Shown here piece after piece: positions 51,400 to 60,900 of a stretch of 64,000 nt of DNA. The notes below the pieces were generated by a model. The model made no database searches and was not told the origin of the DNA. It saw nothing but the letters and a program-made list of their open reading frames with translations. The stretch's first letter is position 1, and each line of letters opens with the position of its first letter. The DNA lies in the NCBI GenBank assembly GCA_042408355.1, contig JBHORD010000094.1, forward strand, positions 1 to 64,000. The letters are read 5' to 3'. The stretch comes from Fen-1038 sp042408355 (GTDB lineage Bacteria > Chloroflexota > Anaerolineae > Anaerolineales > Villigracilaceae). The translations under genes were made by a program, and so were the position numbers.

Positions 51400-52293
51400 T
51401 TAAAGTGAAGCTGGCAATTCTTCTGCAGAGCGATGGGATTGGTTGACAATGTAAATTCCTGCCAGCGCGATCACACCTCCGGCGAGTTGCAGGGCTGTCG
51501 GAATCTCGCCCAGCAATGGAATGGCCAGAATCGTCGTCAGGATGGGTTGACCGATCAACGTCGGCGAGACGACGCGGGCGGGCAGGTGGCCGAGGGCGTA
51601 CGAGATCGAAATGTAGCCAATCGTCTGCGAGACAATGGCGGTTGCCAGAAAAACCAGCCACGTTCGCGCCTCATAGCCAAAAAGCGGATATTGCAGAATC
51701 AAATTGACGATCAAAGCCGCGCAGGATGCCGATACGCCAACCAGCCAGGTATAACGAAACGGGTCAATGTGTTGGCGGCCGCGTTGTGTCGAAAGCATGT
51801 AAGACGCGTAAAAAACCGCGGCGGCGCTGGCCATCAAATCGCCGATGCCGAGGCGCGGATGAATCAAAAAGTCACTGCCCATGATGAGCAATGCGCCGCC
51901 GAGGGCGAGCAAAAGCCCGAACCAAAATGAGCGCGTCAATGTTTCGCGGAAGATCAGCATCGCTCCGAGCGCGACCCACAGCGGCGCGGTGTTGCCGAGC
52001 AGGGTCGCGTTCGAGGCGGTGGTGAACGCCAGCGATGAGTTCCAAAATGTGAAATCACAGGCGGTGAAGATTCCCGCTAGCGCTGGAAAGATCAGAACCG
52101 CGCGCGGGATGGAATCTCCGCGGCGCTGGCGCTGAATGAATAACGGCGTCAGGATCAACGTCGAAAAAAAGAGACGGTAGAAGCCGGTGATCGGTCCCGG
52201 CGCGTTCGCCCATCGCACGAACATCGCCGATAGACTTAAAGACAAAATCCCCATGCCGAGCGCGGCATAGGGAAGCAGTTTATGATTCTTCAT
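51400..52293 (-). CDS. EamA/DMT-family transporter
   Basis: Ten-helix drug/metabolite transporter made of two EamA repeats (about residues 10-135 and 150-285), with typical SSLAFTTASNATLLGNTAPL (the helix-3/4 motif) and ALGHLPARVVSPTLIGQPIL in the second repeat. 297 residues. Probable exporter of amino acids or other small metabolites; substrate unknown. On the minus strand TGATAAAAT, overlapping the stop of the upstream HAD gene, ends 6 nt before the ATG, so it may have its own leaderless promoter. Confidence 0.88.
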   Translation of the reverse strand: MKNHKLLPYAALGMGILSLSLSAMFVRWANAPGPITGFYRLFFSTLILTPLFIQRQRRGDSIPRAVLIFPALAGIFTACDFTFWNSSLAFTTASNATLLGNTAPLWVALGAMLIFRETLTRSFWFGLLLALGGALLIMGSDFLIHPRLGIGDLMASAAAVFYASYMLSTQRGRQHIDPFRYTWLVGVSASCAALIVNLILQYPLFGYEARTWLVFLATAIVSQTIGYISISYALGHLPARVVSPTLIGQPILTTILAIPLLGEIPTALQLAGGVIALAGIYIVNQSHRSAEELPASL

Positions 52294-52305
52294 GGAAAAA
52301 TTTTA

Positions 52306-53034
52306 TCATGCCAATAGAAGGGCGGGAATCTCGCTCAATTTTGATATGACCGCACCGGGCCGGACAATGAAGCGCGGTACCGTTTTGTGAACGCGGCGCG
52401 TGATCCAGACGCTGAACATTCCGACCTGTTCCGCGCCGACGATATCCGCCTCGAACGTATCTCCGACCATCGCGGCCTGTTGCGCGCCGATTCCAAAATG
52501 TCGAAGCCCCGCCTCGAAAATGGCCGGATGCGGTTTGCGTCTGCCGAACGCCGCGGAGGAAATTGACCAATTCAGATATGGCCGGATGCCGGCTTTGTCC
52601 ATGAGCGTTTGCGTGTTTTCGTCATCCGATGAATTGGTAATCACGCCGAGGCGAAATCCGTTTTCTTTTAACGCGCGCAAGGTTGGAATTGCGTCCTCTT
52701 CGATGTGCCAATTTTCCCGGGTCACGGAATACATGGCGCGCAAAGCCGAGCGTATCGTTTCATCGGCCACGTCGGAATGGCCCTGTTCTTTCAAAAGCTC
52801 TTTTAACAGAACGAACGTGGTTTCTTCTTTTGTATCGTGGCCGCGACGCTGATAATAAAGATCGAGCAGACCGCGGAAGCCGCGGTACATTTGTTGATTG
52901 GCTTGCAAGCCTGTCTTGCGTAGAACGTCGAGCAGGGCCTGATCGGCGCGTTCGTAAAACGGCGTCCACGGATCTTTTTCATAGATCAGCGTATTGCCGA
53001 GGTCGAAGAAAACAACTTCGATATCTGATTTCAT
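52306..53034 (-). CDS. HAD-superfamily hydrolase
   Basis: Phosphatase-like enzyme. Motif I is FFDLGNTLIY (nucleophile Asp at residue 9 of this start), motif II VITNSSD, motif III Lys in RRKPHPAIF, motif IV GDTFEADIVGAEQ. A helical cap of about 80 residues follows motif I (subclass IA). 242 residues. The ATG at 53034 (MKSDIEV) fits the family; the frame extends upstream into the CoA-transferase gene without reason. Substrate unknown. Confidence 0.87.
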   Translation of the reverse strand: MKSDIEVVFFDLGNTLIYEKDPWTPFYERADQALLDVLRKTGLQANQQMYRGFRGLLDLYYQRRGHDTKEETTFVLLKELLKEQGHSDVADETIRSALRAMYSVTRENWHIEEDAIPTLRALKENGFRLGVITNSSDDENTQTLMDKAGIRPYLNWSISSAAFGRRKPHPAIFEAGLRHFGIGAQQAAMVGDTFEADIVGAEQVGMFSVWITRRVHKTVPRFIVRPGAVISKLSEIPALLLA

Positions 53035-53053
53035 CGCGCTTCGCCGGTTTCGT

Positions 53054-53833
53054 TCATCCGCCTTTGAGATAGATTCCTTTTGGATCGAGTTCTTCACGCA
53101 GAATCTTCAATTCTTTTTCTGTGACCGGTTCCGTCGTCCGCAAATTCGCGGCGATTTTGAGCGGCCAGCCGGTGTTCTCTTTGGCCTGTTCCACGGTTCT
53201 TCCGGGATGCAAAGCCGTCAGCATCAACTCGCCGTTTTCATCGGGTTCCATGAATCCGATGTCTGTCACCACGCCGACCATGCCTCCGCCGCGCAGACCG
53301 GCGGCCTCGCGTTGTTTGCGTCCGTTCAAGAATCCCGCCGAGGTCATGAAATCCACTTTTTCGGGGAAGCGCCGTTTTTGATGCGGCGTCATCAGATAAC
53401 AGCGGTTGGCCCACGCGGCGATTTCCTGCGAGCCGCCCGAACCGGGCAAACGCGTTTTCGGATGGTTGTAATCGTTGCCGATGATGGTGGCATTGATGTT
53501 GCCGTATTTATCAATTTGCGCGCCGCCCATAAAGCCGACATCCACGTTGCCGCGCTGAAGATACAGCGAAAAAATATCGTACATGCTGACAACAGACAGC
53601 GCGCCGCTGACGAGCGTCGGGTCGCCGATGGAAAGCGGGAGCCGCGCCGGTTCCGCGCCGATCACCCCCGCTTCGTAGATCATGACCAGATTCGGCGCGT
53701 GAGTCCGCTTGGCGAGATTGCAGGCGAGGTTCGGCTGTCCCACGCCGACGAAGACAACATCGCCATCCCGTAAAAGCCGCGCCGCGTTGATAATCATCAA
53801 TTCGGCGGATGAATAATTTAACTCGGTCATCAT
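53054..53833 (-). CDS. CoA-transferase subunit B (glutaconate/IpdB type)
   Basis: Second subunit of a family I CoA-transferase. The catalytic Glu sits in MIYEAGVIGA (E54), and VGVGQPNLACNLAKR, GFMGGAQIDKYGNINAT and GVVTDIGFMEP are typical of the GctB/IpdB branch. 259 residues. Its partner subunit A is encoded at 54811-55713, but an alpha/beta hydrolase gene lies between them. IpdAB-type enzymes can also act as ring hydrolases in steroid breakdown; nothing else here points to steroids. AAGGAGAT precedes the two adjacent ATGs. Confidence 0.88.
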   Translation of the reverse strand: MMTELNYSSAELMIINAARLLRDGDVVFVGVGQPNLACNLAKRTHAPNLVMIYEAGVIGAEPARLPLSIGDPTLVSGALSVVSMYDIFSLYLQRGNVDVGFMGGAQIDKYGNINATIIGNDYNHPKTRLPGSGGSQEIAAWANRCYLMTPHQKRRFPEKVDFMTSAGFLNGRKQREAAGLRGGGMVGVVTDIGFMEPDENGELMLTALHPGRTVEQAKENTGWPLKIAANLRTTEPVTEKELKILREELDPKGIYLKGG

Positions 53834-53881
53834 ATCTCCTTCAATTGTGATCCCGCAGGGCGGCGATGGTCGAGCGGTGAT

Positions 53882-54751
53882 CTATACTAAACCCGCCGCC
53901 TGCGTGACCTGCGTGCTTTTCAAAAAATCTTGCATGATGTCGAAAACTTGCTGCGGTCGTTCGAGCGGAAGCAGATGCGTGGACTTTTCCAGCGTGACGA
54001 TTTTGATGTTGGGATTTCTTTTCTCAACGGACTTTGCAGTTGATTCCCAAAATGTATCCGTCTCTGCGCCGCGGAGGATAATGGTGGGAACATCGAGGCG
54101 CGGAAGATTCTTCCACAAGTCCAGATCGCGCCAGATGCCGGTGTAATAAATGCGCGCCTCCCATTCGGGAGAAAAAGCCAGTTCATAATGGCCGTCCGGC
54201 GTTGGCTTTGTCATGCCGTCAATGAAGATGCCGAGGCTGTCGTCTGAGAAGAAGCGGAAGACGGCGCGCCGCCGATAGGCATCGAAGACTTTGTCGAGAT
54301 CATCGAATTCGCGCCGGCGTTTGAGCGCGCCCCGGATGAGCGGATGGATTTTGTTTCCCAGGCCAAATGTGCGCGCCAGATTCCATTCGAGGATGAAGCA
54401 GGGCGGGAACAGGACGGGGTCCATCAAGACCAAAGCGCGAAAACGCTTCGGCTCTTTCAGCGCAGCGCGCAGGGTGACGATGGCGCCGATGGAATGTCCC
54501 ACGCCGATTACAGAATCGAGTTTTTGTTCATTGAGAAATTCCAGCAGGTCGTTCGTGAATGGAATCCAGTCCCTGATTTCTTCGGGTTTTGAATTGGGCC
54601 ACAACGGGCGCAGTAACATTCCAATGGCGTGATATTGACTCGCCAATCGCTCCGTCAATGGCCGGTAGCAGGCCGGCGGATAGCCGTTGGCGTGCAGAAA
54701 ATGGAGCGGCTGGCCCTTTCCGCCAAAATCAAGGTAAGGAATGGTCGTCAT
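53882..54751 (-). CDS. Alpha/beta hydrolase
   Basis: Serine hydrolase fold with nucleophile S87 in GVGHSIGA, oxyanion loop HANGYPP (20-26), and candidate acid and base in the C-terminal part (RGAETDTFW and KSTHLLPLERP, the latter with the catalytic His). 289 residues. The ATG at 54751 is the first that fits the fold; upstream frame is spacer containing CCACGAAGGACACAA, a common intergenic motif. Its position between two CoA-transferase subunit genes suggests a thioester, lactone or ring-cleavage substrate (inference). Confidence 0.85.
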   Translation of the reverse strand: MTTIPYLDFGGKGQPLHFLHANGYPPACYRPLTERLASQYHAIGMLLRPLWPNSKPEEIRDWIPFTNDLLEFLNEQKLDSVIGVGHSIGAIVTLRAALKEPKRFRALVLMDPVLFPPCFILEWNLARTFGLGNKIHPLIRGALKRRREFDDLDKVFDAYRRRAVFRFFSDDSLGIFIDGMTKPTPDGHYELAFSPEWEARIYYTGIWRDLDLWKNLPRLDVPTIILRGAETDTFWESTAKSVEKRNPNIKIVTLEKSTHLLPLERPQQVFDIMQDFLKSTQVTQAAGLV

Positions 54752-54810
54752 TTTTTCTCGCCACGAAGGACACAAGTCAGCGCAAAGGATTTTTCTTCGT
54801 GTCTTTGCGG

Positions 54811-55713
54811 TTAATAACTTCCGTAATTGATCGGCTCGCTCAGGCGCGGTTTGATTTTCAATTTCTCGCGTTTTTCCCCGCCGAGTTTTTGCATGTATTC
54901 GGCGCGGTCGTTCACGCCATAGACCCATTCATCGAGCCAGCTTTTCACGCTTTCGATGGATTCGCTGATCTTGTCCCACTGTAAATAAAATTCGTTGTCG
55001 CGGTCGTAATAGCCCTGTGCATAGGATGGATGGCACGCGAACGGGACATGGCAGACCGCGTCCACGACGACGGCTGGAATCAACGTGCGGTTCGGGTCGG
55101 ACCTGATAACGGATTCGTCCACGATTTCCTCCGCCGTCAGGATGACCTTCTTCGCGGCGAAGGCGGCTTCTTTCTGCTCGCCGATGATTCCCCACAGATG
55201 CGCGTTGCCGTTCGCGTCCGCGCGCTGAACGTGGACGATGGCGACATCAGGATTCAAAGCCGGCACAACGATTACATCCTTGCCGCCGTATGGATCGGGA
55301 ATGCGCTTGATCTTCGGATTCACTCTTTCGAGATCCGCCGCGCCGGTTTGATTCATGGGCAGAAATGGCAGGCCGGAGGCGCCCGCCTGCAAACGCGTAA
55401 TCATCCCGAAATGCGAATATTCCTCCCATTCGAGTCTGCCCTGCTCGATAGCGGAGCGCACGATGCGCAGACTTCCCACGCCGGGATTGCCCATGTACGA
55501 AAAGATGACTTTGCGCGCGCATCCCGCCGCGACCATCTGGTCGTAGATCAAATCCGGGGTGGCGCGCGCCAGCACAAGGTCGCGTTTGTTTTGGCGCAGG
55601 ATTTCATGTCCCGCGGCAAAGGGAATCAAATGCGTAAAGCCGGCGGCATAAACGACATCGCCGTCGCTGACGTATTTTGAAATTGCATCTTTCAATGAGA
55701 TAAGTTTCGACAT
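54811..55713 (-). CDS. CoA-transferase subunit A (glutaconate/IpdA type)
   Basis: First subunit of the family I CoA-transferase, binding the CoA moiety. It shows SKLISLKDAISKYVSDGDVV, YAAGFTHLIPFAAGHE (the nucleotide-loop region), SYMGNPGVGSLR and VHVQRADANGNAHLWG. 300 residues. The ATG at 55713 is preferred by family length. It starts 2 nt after the end of a small membrane-protein gene, so the two are probably co-transcribed. Confidence 0.87.
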   Translation of the reverse strand: MSKLISLKDAISKYVSDGDVVYAAGFTHLIPFAAGHEILRQNKRDLVLARATPDLIYDQMVAAGCARKVIFSYMGNPGVGSLRIVRSAIEQGRLEWEEYSHFGMITRLQAGASGLPFLPMNQTGAADLERVNPKIKRIPDPYGGKDVIVVPALNPDVAIVHVQRADANGNAHLWGIIGEQKEAAFAAKKVILTAEEIVDESVIRSDPNRTLIPAVVVDAVCHVPFACHPSYAQGYYDRDNEFYLQWDKISESIESVKSWLDEWVYGVNDRAEYMQKLGGEKREKLKIKPRLSEPINYGSY

Positions 55714-55714
55714 G

Positions 55715-55960
55715 TTATTTCTTTTCTTCTTTGCGTTTCTTTGAGCCTTCGCGCCATTTACGCCATGTGGAAAACCGTCCGCTGGGCGGAGGCGGGGGTC
55801 TTCGTCTGCGGAGCAGCATTCCGAAGGCGATGATAATGATGGACCAGAATAGATAGTCAAAATCCGTTTGATGGGCGTAGTCCGATGCGATAAAGAGAAT
55901 GAAAATCCCCACCCCAATGACAATGAAGAAGGTGCCGACACGGATGACGAATTCTTCCAT
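55715..55960 (-). CDS. Small two-helix membrane protein, unknown function
   Basis: 81 residues with two membrane helices (IRVGTFFIVIGVGIFILFIA and YLFWSIIIIAFGMLL), then RRRRPPPPPSG and a Lys/Glu-rich cytosolic tail (EGSKKRKEEKK). The basic-proline stretch after helix 2 predicts that the tail stays inside. No family recognised. It is the first gene of the CoA-transferase cluster. Confidence 0.6.
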   Translation of the reverse strand: MEEFVIRVGTFFIVIGVGIFILFIASDYAHQTDFDYLFWSIIIIAFGMLLRRRRPPPPPSGRFSTWRKWREGSKKRKEEKK

Positions 55961-56012
55961 GAATCAAACGGGTTTGAACGCTGAAAACAAAGTGAGCAGG
56001 GGTTGATAAAAA

Positions 56013-56037
56013 CCCCTTCCCCTTGTCGGGGAAGGGG
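56013..56037 (-). terminator. Terminator after the P5C dehydrogenase gene
   Basis: Perfect 10-bp stem CCCCTTCCCC / GGGGAAGGGG with a 5-nt loop; on the minus strand it is followed by TTTTTATC. Confidence 0.88.
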
Positions 56038-56047
56038 CGGATTGAAT

Positions 56048-57721
56048 TTATCTGCGCCGAGCCGCTTTCTTTTTTGGAGCGGCTTTCTTAACCGCTTTCT
56101 TAACAGCTTTCTTTACCGCTGTTTTCTTGCCGTTCGGCGAAGCCTTAGCGGGGCGGATCAATGTGCGAATTTGTTCGTGCATGTAAAGTTGAACGTAGTA
56201 ATATCCGCCGCCGTTTTTGCCGGTCGCGCCGGAGCCTTTCCAGCCGCCGAACGGTTGGAAGCCCGGCCACGCGCCGGTCGTCGCGCCCTGCGGACGATTG
56301 GCATACGTCACACCCGCTTCGATCTTGTCGAAGAACCAATCGGCTTCCTTTTCCGTGCCGTAGAAACCGGCCGTCAAACCGTAATTGACATTGTTGGCAA
56401 TCTTCATGGCTTCTTCAAGATCGCTGACTTTGCCGATTGTCGTGATGGGCAGGAACATTTCATACTGCCACAAGCGATGCTCGAAGGGCAGATCGGTCAC
56501 GAAGGTTGGTTCGCAGTAATAGCCTTTGTCGAACATGCCGCCGGTCTTTACGTGACCGCCGGTCAGGAATTTGCCGCCCGCCTGGCTGATCTCTTCGGTG
56601 AAATTCTTGAAATCGTTGTACGAGTTTTTGTTGATGACCGGGCCGAGGAAGGTGGCGCGTTCGGTCGGGTCGCCGATGACGAGTTTCTCGGTCATATCTT
56701 TTAAGCGGCCAAGCAATTCATCGTAGACGGGTTCTTCGACGAGGACGCGGGAGGCCGCCGAGCATTTTTGTCCCTGCAGGCCGAATGCGGATCGGACGAT
56801 GCCGGTAGCGGCGTCCGCTAAATTGGCATGGCGCGAAACGATGGCGGGATTCTTGCCGCCAAGTTCGAGCACAATGGGACGAACATAATTGCGATTGGCG
56901 AAGTCGCGGTACATCTTCATGCCGACATCGAACGAACCGGTGAAGGTCGCGCCGTCAACTTCAGGGCTGTCCACCAATGCCTGACCGAGGGTGGAGCCGG
57001 GGCCGGTGACGAAGTTAACCACGCCATCCGGGAAGCCCGCGTCGCGGAAGACTTCCGCATACAGGCGGACGACCCACGATGTGTCCGTCGCTGGTTTGAT
57101 GACAACAGTGTTGCCTGCGACCAATGCCGCGCCGGTCGGTCCACCCGTCAACGCAAACGGGAAGTTGAATGGGCTGACGACGAGCCACACGCCGTACGGC
57201 CGAAGCACCGAAATGTTAGTCGCATCGTAACCAACCAGCGGATCTTTGCCCATCGGTTTGATGAACCCGTCATTCTGTTCCATCATCAACGCGGACCAGT
57301 ACATCAGGTCGGCTGTTTCTTGAACATCGCCAAGCGACTCCATGCGGTTCTTGCCGACCTCAAGCGCCATCGCCGCGCCCATCTCCAGAATGCGTTTCTC
57401 AATCAACGCCGCCGCTTTGCGGACGAGTTTGACGCGCTCCTGCCATGGCGTGTGACTCCATTTGGGGAAGGCTCGGCGGGCCGCGGCAATGGCTTGCTGT
57501 GCATGCGAGGCGTTGCCCTTCTGCATGATGGCCAGCACCCAGTCGGTGTTGATGGGTGAGCGGTCCTCCCATTTCTCATCGGCAAAAACATCCTTGTTGT
57601 CAATGATCATGCTCCATTCCTTGCCCAGGTTCTGCTTGAGATTCGCAACTGCCTTATCGAATCCCTTGTGAAGCTCTTCGGGCGGGTTGAACATGGTCGC
57701 GTACGTGAGCTTGAAAGCCAT
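56048..57721 (-). CDS. pruA: 1-pyrroline-5-carboxylate dehydrogenase with basic C-terminal tail
   Basis: Oxidises P5C (glutamate semialdehyde) to glutamate in proline and arginine catabolism. N186 in SPFNFP, base E286 in LELGGKNP and nucleophile C320 in GQKCSAAS are present, and the N-terminal region KEWSMIIDNKDV matches the P5C branch of the aldehyde dehydrogenase family. The last 30 residues (about 528-557) are almost only Lys, Ala, Arg, Val and Pro in KKAVKKAVKKAAPKKKAAR form, like histone-H1-type tails, and have no role in known P5C dehydrogenases. No proline dehydrogenase gene is in the window. AGGAGG precedes the ATG. Confidence 0.93.
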   Translation of the reverse strand: MAFKLTYATMFNPPEELHKGFDKAVANLKQNLGKEWSMIIDNKDVFADEKWEDRSPINTDWVLAIMQKGNASHAQQAIAAARRAFPKWSHTPWQERVKLVRKAAALIEKRILEMGAAMALEVGKNRMESLGDVQETADLMYWSALMMEQNDGFIKPMGKDPLVGYDATNISVLRPYGVWLVVSPFNFPFALTGGPTGAALVAGNTVVIKPATDTSWVVRLYAEVFRDAGFPDGVVNFVTGPGSTLGQALVDSPEVDGATFTGSFDVGMKMYRDFANRNYVRPIVLELGGKNPAIVSRHANLADAATGIVRSAFGLQGQKCSAASRVLVEEPVYDELLGRLKDMTEKLVIGDPTERATFLGPVINKNSYNDFKNFTEEISQAGGKFLTGGHVKTGGMFDKGYYCEPTFVTDLPFEHRLWQYEMFLPITTIGKVSDLEEAMKIANNVNYGLTAGFYGTEKEADWFFDKIEAGVTYANRPQGATTGAWPGFQPFGGWKGSGATGKNGGGYYYVQLYMHEQIRTLIRPAKASPNGKKTAVKKAVKKAVKKAAPKKKAARRR

Positions 57722-57920
57722 ACGAAAAACCTCCTGTGAATGTCTGATGGTCTGACGGGTCTAACGGTCTCACAGGTCATACCCGTAAGACTTGTTAGAC
57801 ATAACGACTGGTTTGACTTTCATAGTATAGCGTTGTTCGTTACAATCGTCAAAGCGGGGCATCTTTAGTTTGGCGTGACGATTTTCCCGATGTTCTTCAA
57901 GCGAAACAGCAACTGCCGCT

Positions 57921-60900
57921 TCAATACCTTTCGGTCAAATCCGATTCCAGAAACGCCTTGACCACGATGGGGTCGAAGAGCGTGCCGGCTCCTTCAAGGA
58001 TATACTGGCGCGCCCTTTCCTTCGGCCAGGCTTTGCGGTACGGGCGGTCCGACGTCAGCGCGTCCCAGACGTCCACCACGGAAAAGATGCGGGCCGCAAG
58101 CGGAATCTGCTCGCCGCTCAAGCCGCGCGGATAACCTGTGCCGTCCCATTTTTCGTGATGACAATAAGGAATGTCAACGGAGGCGCGCAGATAACGGATG
58201 GGCGAGAGCATTTCATAAGCCAGACTTGGATGTTGTTTTACGATCTGCCATTCCGCCTCGGTCAGCCCGGACGGCTTTTGGAGAATCTCATCGGGTATGC
58301 CGATTTTTCCAATGTCATGAAGGAGCGCGCCCCAGCGGATGTAAACCAGATTTTCATCTGTGACGCCCAGCTTCCTCGCAAGTTCGACGCTCATCTCGGC
58401 GACGCGCTGGGTGTGTCCTTCGGGCTCTTTGCCCCGCAGGTCCATGGCGTGCGACCAGCCTTCGATGGTCGCGTCGTATGCCAGAGTTAATTCGTGATTG
58501 CTTCGCTGCAGGTTTTCGAATAATTCAATGCTGTCCACGGCAATGGCCGCTTGTTGGGCGAGAGTTTCCAGAAAATCGAGCCACTCCCGGTCGGGATGAA
58601 GCGCTGAACGGTTGAAAGTTTCCAGAACGCCTTTGACGCGGCCTTTGGCAATCAATGGGATGCAGTAATAACTTACAAAGTTTTCGAGCGCGGCGAAACG
58701 ATCGAAGCTCGTATGACCCGTCCCGATTTTCAAATTGTCCACATGGATCGGACGGCGTTCCAAAGCGGCGCGTCCGGCAAATTCCACTCCCAAACGCAAA
58801 TTCACTTTTTCAAGGCCCTGCGTGTGGAAGCCGCGTCCGGCGCGGAATTCCAGCGTATTCAGGATTGGATTGAATATCAATATATCCGCGGCGTCCACGT
58901 TCAATTGATTTACCGCCTGATTGAGCAGCATCTCCAGACTGGCTTTCAAATCGAAACTGGACGTGATGATCTGGTCAATGTTTTTCAGGGCGGTCAGGCG
59001 TTCCAATTGCCGGCGGATGCGTTCCTCCGTCTGTTTGCGGCTGGTGATATCGCGCAGGAATGACATGATCTGGTTGGAAAGAGGAACATACAGGCTGTTT
59101 ACTTCCACATCTATGATGCGGCCGTCTTTGCGGCGGTGGCGCGTCTCGAAGCGTTCATGTCCTATTTCTTTCAATGACGACAGATGCCGCAGTGTCTCTT
59201 CTTCCGATTCGTCCACCTCCAAGTCTGTCACTCGCAGGTCCAATAATTCATCGCGGCTGTAACCCGATATTTGACAATACGCCTCGTTCACATCCAGCAA
59301 TCTTCCGTCGAGAGCGGCCCGCCAAAAACCGTCCAGGGCGGCGCCGGTCAGATAACGATATTCCTCGTTGCTTCGGCGCAGAGCCTCTTCGGCATTTTTG
59401 CGGACGGTGATATCTTCGATGATGATCTGAATCAACTCGATCTGTCCGTTCACGCCGAAGAGGGGAGTGAACCGCATAAACATGTCAATGGATTTGCCCC
59501 ATTTCGTTGTATAGGGACGCTCGACAAAAACGGGCTGTGCGGTGTTGACCGCCTTTTGAAAATCAGCGGAGATGCCTGCTTCGATCAATAGCGGAAAGGT
59601 CAATATGTTTATGGCTTTGGTCGCTTCAGCGGACGGCGACCCCAGAATTTTTATGGCTTCGGGGTTGACATCGAGAATCTCGCCGCGCAGGTTGACGAGC
59701 AGGATGCCGACCGGCGCGTTGACAAACAACTGACGATATTTTTCTTCGTTATGGCGCAAAAGCTCTTCTGCGTGTTTGCTTTCGGTAATATCCTGCCAGA
59801 TGCCCCGAAAAACTGCGGGCGAATCAGGGGAAGCCTGCAGCACACGCCCTTCGTCATGAATCCAACGAACCGTCCCATCTTTTGCAATCAAACGATATTC
59901 CGCCAGATACTTTCCAGGACCCGACAAAGCGCGCGCATTTTCCCCCAGCACGCGCAGTTTATCCTCAGGATGAAGGCGGTCTACCCAGAGATTTTTATTT
60001 GCCATCCATTCGTCAGGAGAATATCCGGTGAACGCCTCGATTTGGGGGCTCACGTAAAGCGTTTTGTGATCCGCGCCGGCAATGTAAACCACCAGCGGAA
60101 TTTGTTCAACCAATGTGCGATATCGAGCCTCGGCGGCGATCAGGGCCTCTTCCGCATGTTTTCGCTCCGTCACATCCAGCGCGGTCAACTGGATCGCAGG
60201 CTTGCCCTGATATTCGATCCTTACCGCCGTTTGATACAGCCAGCGTACTTTGCCGTCTTTGCGGATGACCCGATATTCGTATTGGGGCCGGGCCTCCTGG
60301 CCGGCCAGTCTGCGTCTCATTCTCTCCAAAGCCTCTTCGCGGTCTTCAGCGAAAATCATCTCGATCACCTGTTGCGGAGACAAGGCGCGCAGTTCATCGG
60401 CAGAATACCCAAGAATCGAGGAGGCGGCCGGATTGGAAAAAACAAAACGACCTTCTTGCATAATCATAAAGCCCTGGATGGAATGTTCTATCAAGGTTCG
60501 ATAGGCTTCTTCCGCGCGTTCACGTTCCATCCTGACTTGCAGAGTGTCCAGCGCAAACGAGATATCCGCGCCAATTTCATCGAGGAGATGTTCATCCTCG
60601 GCGGCAAAACTGTGTTCTGCCGCCGCATAGACCGTCAGCGCGCCGATCACCCGTCCGTTTTGCCGGATGGGCACGGCGGCCGAGGAGCGGTAGCCGCGGC
60701 TCAAGGCTTGCTCCCGCCACGGTTTCATGCGCGGATCGGTGGCGATATCTTGACAAATGACGCATCGTCCTTCACGGATTGCCGTGCCGGTCGGTCCGCG
60801 CCCCAGGCTTTCATCCAGGTAATTGATGCTGACATGATCGAGGTAGCCTTTGTGCTCGCCGGCTATGAAAGCCGGAATCACCAGCCCGCTCGACTCTTCG

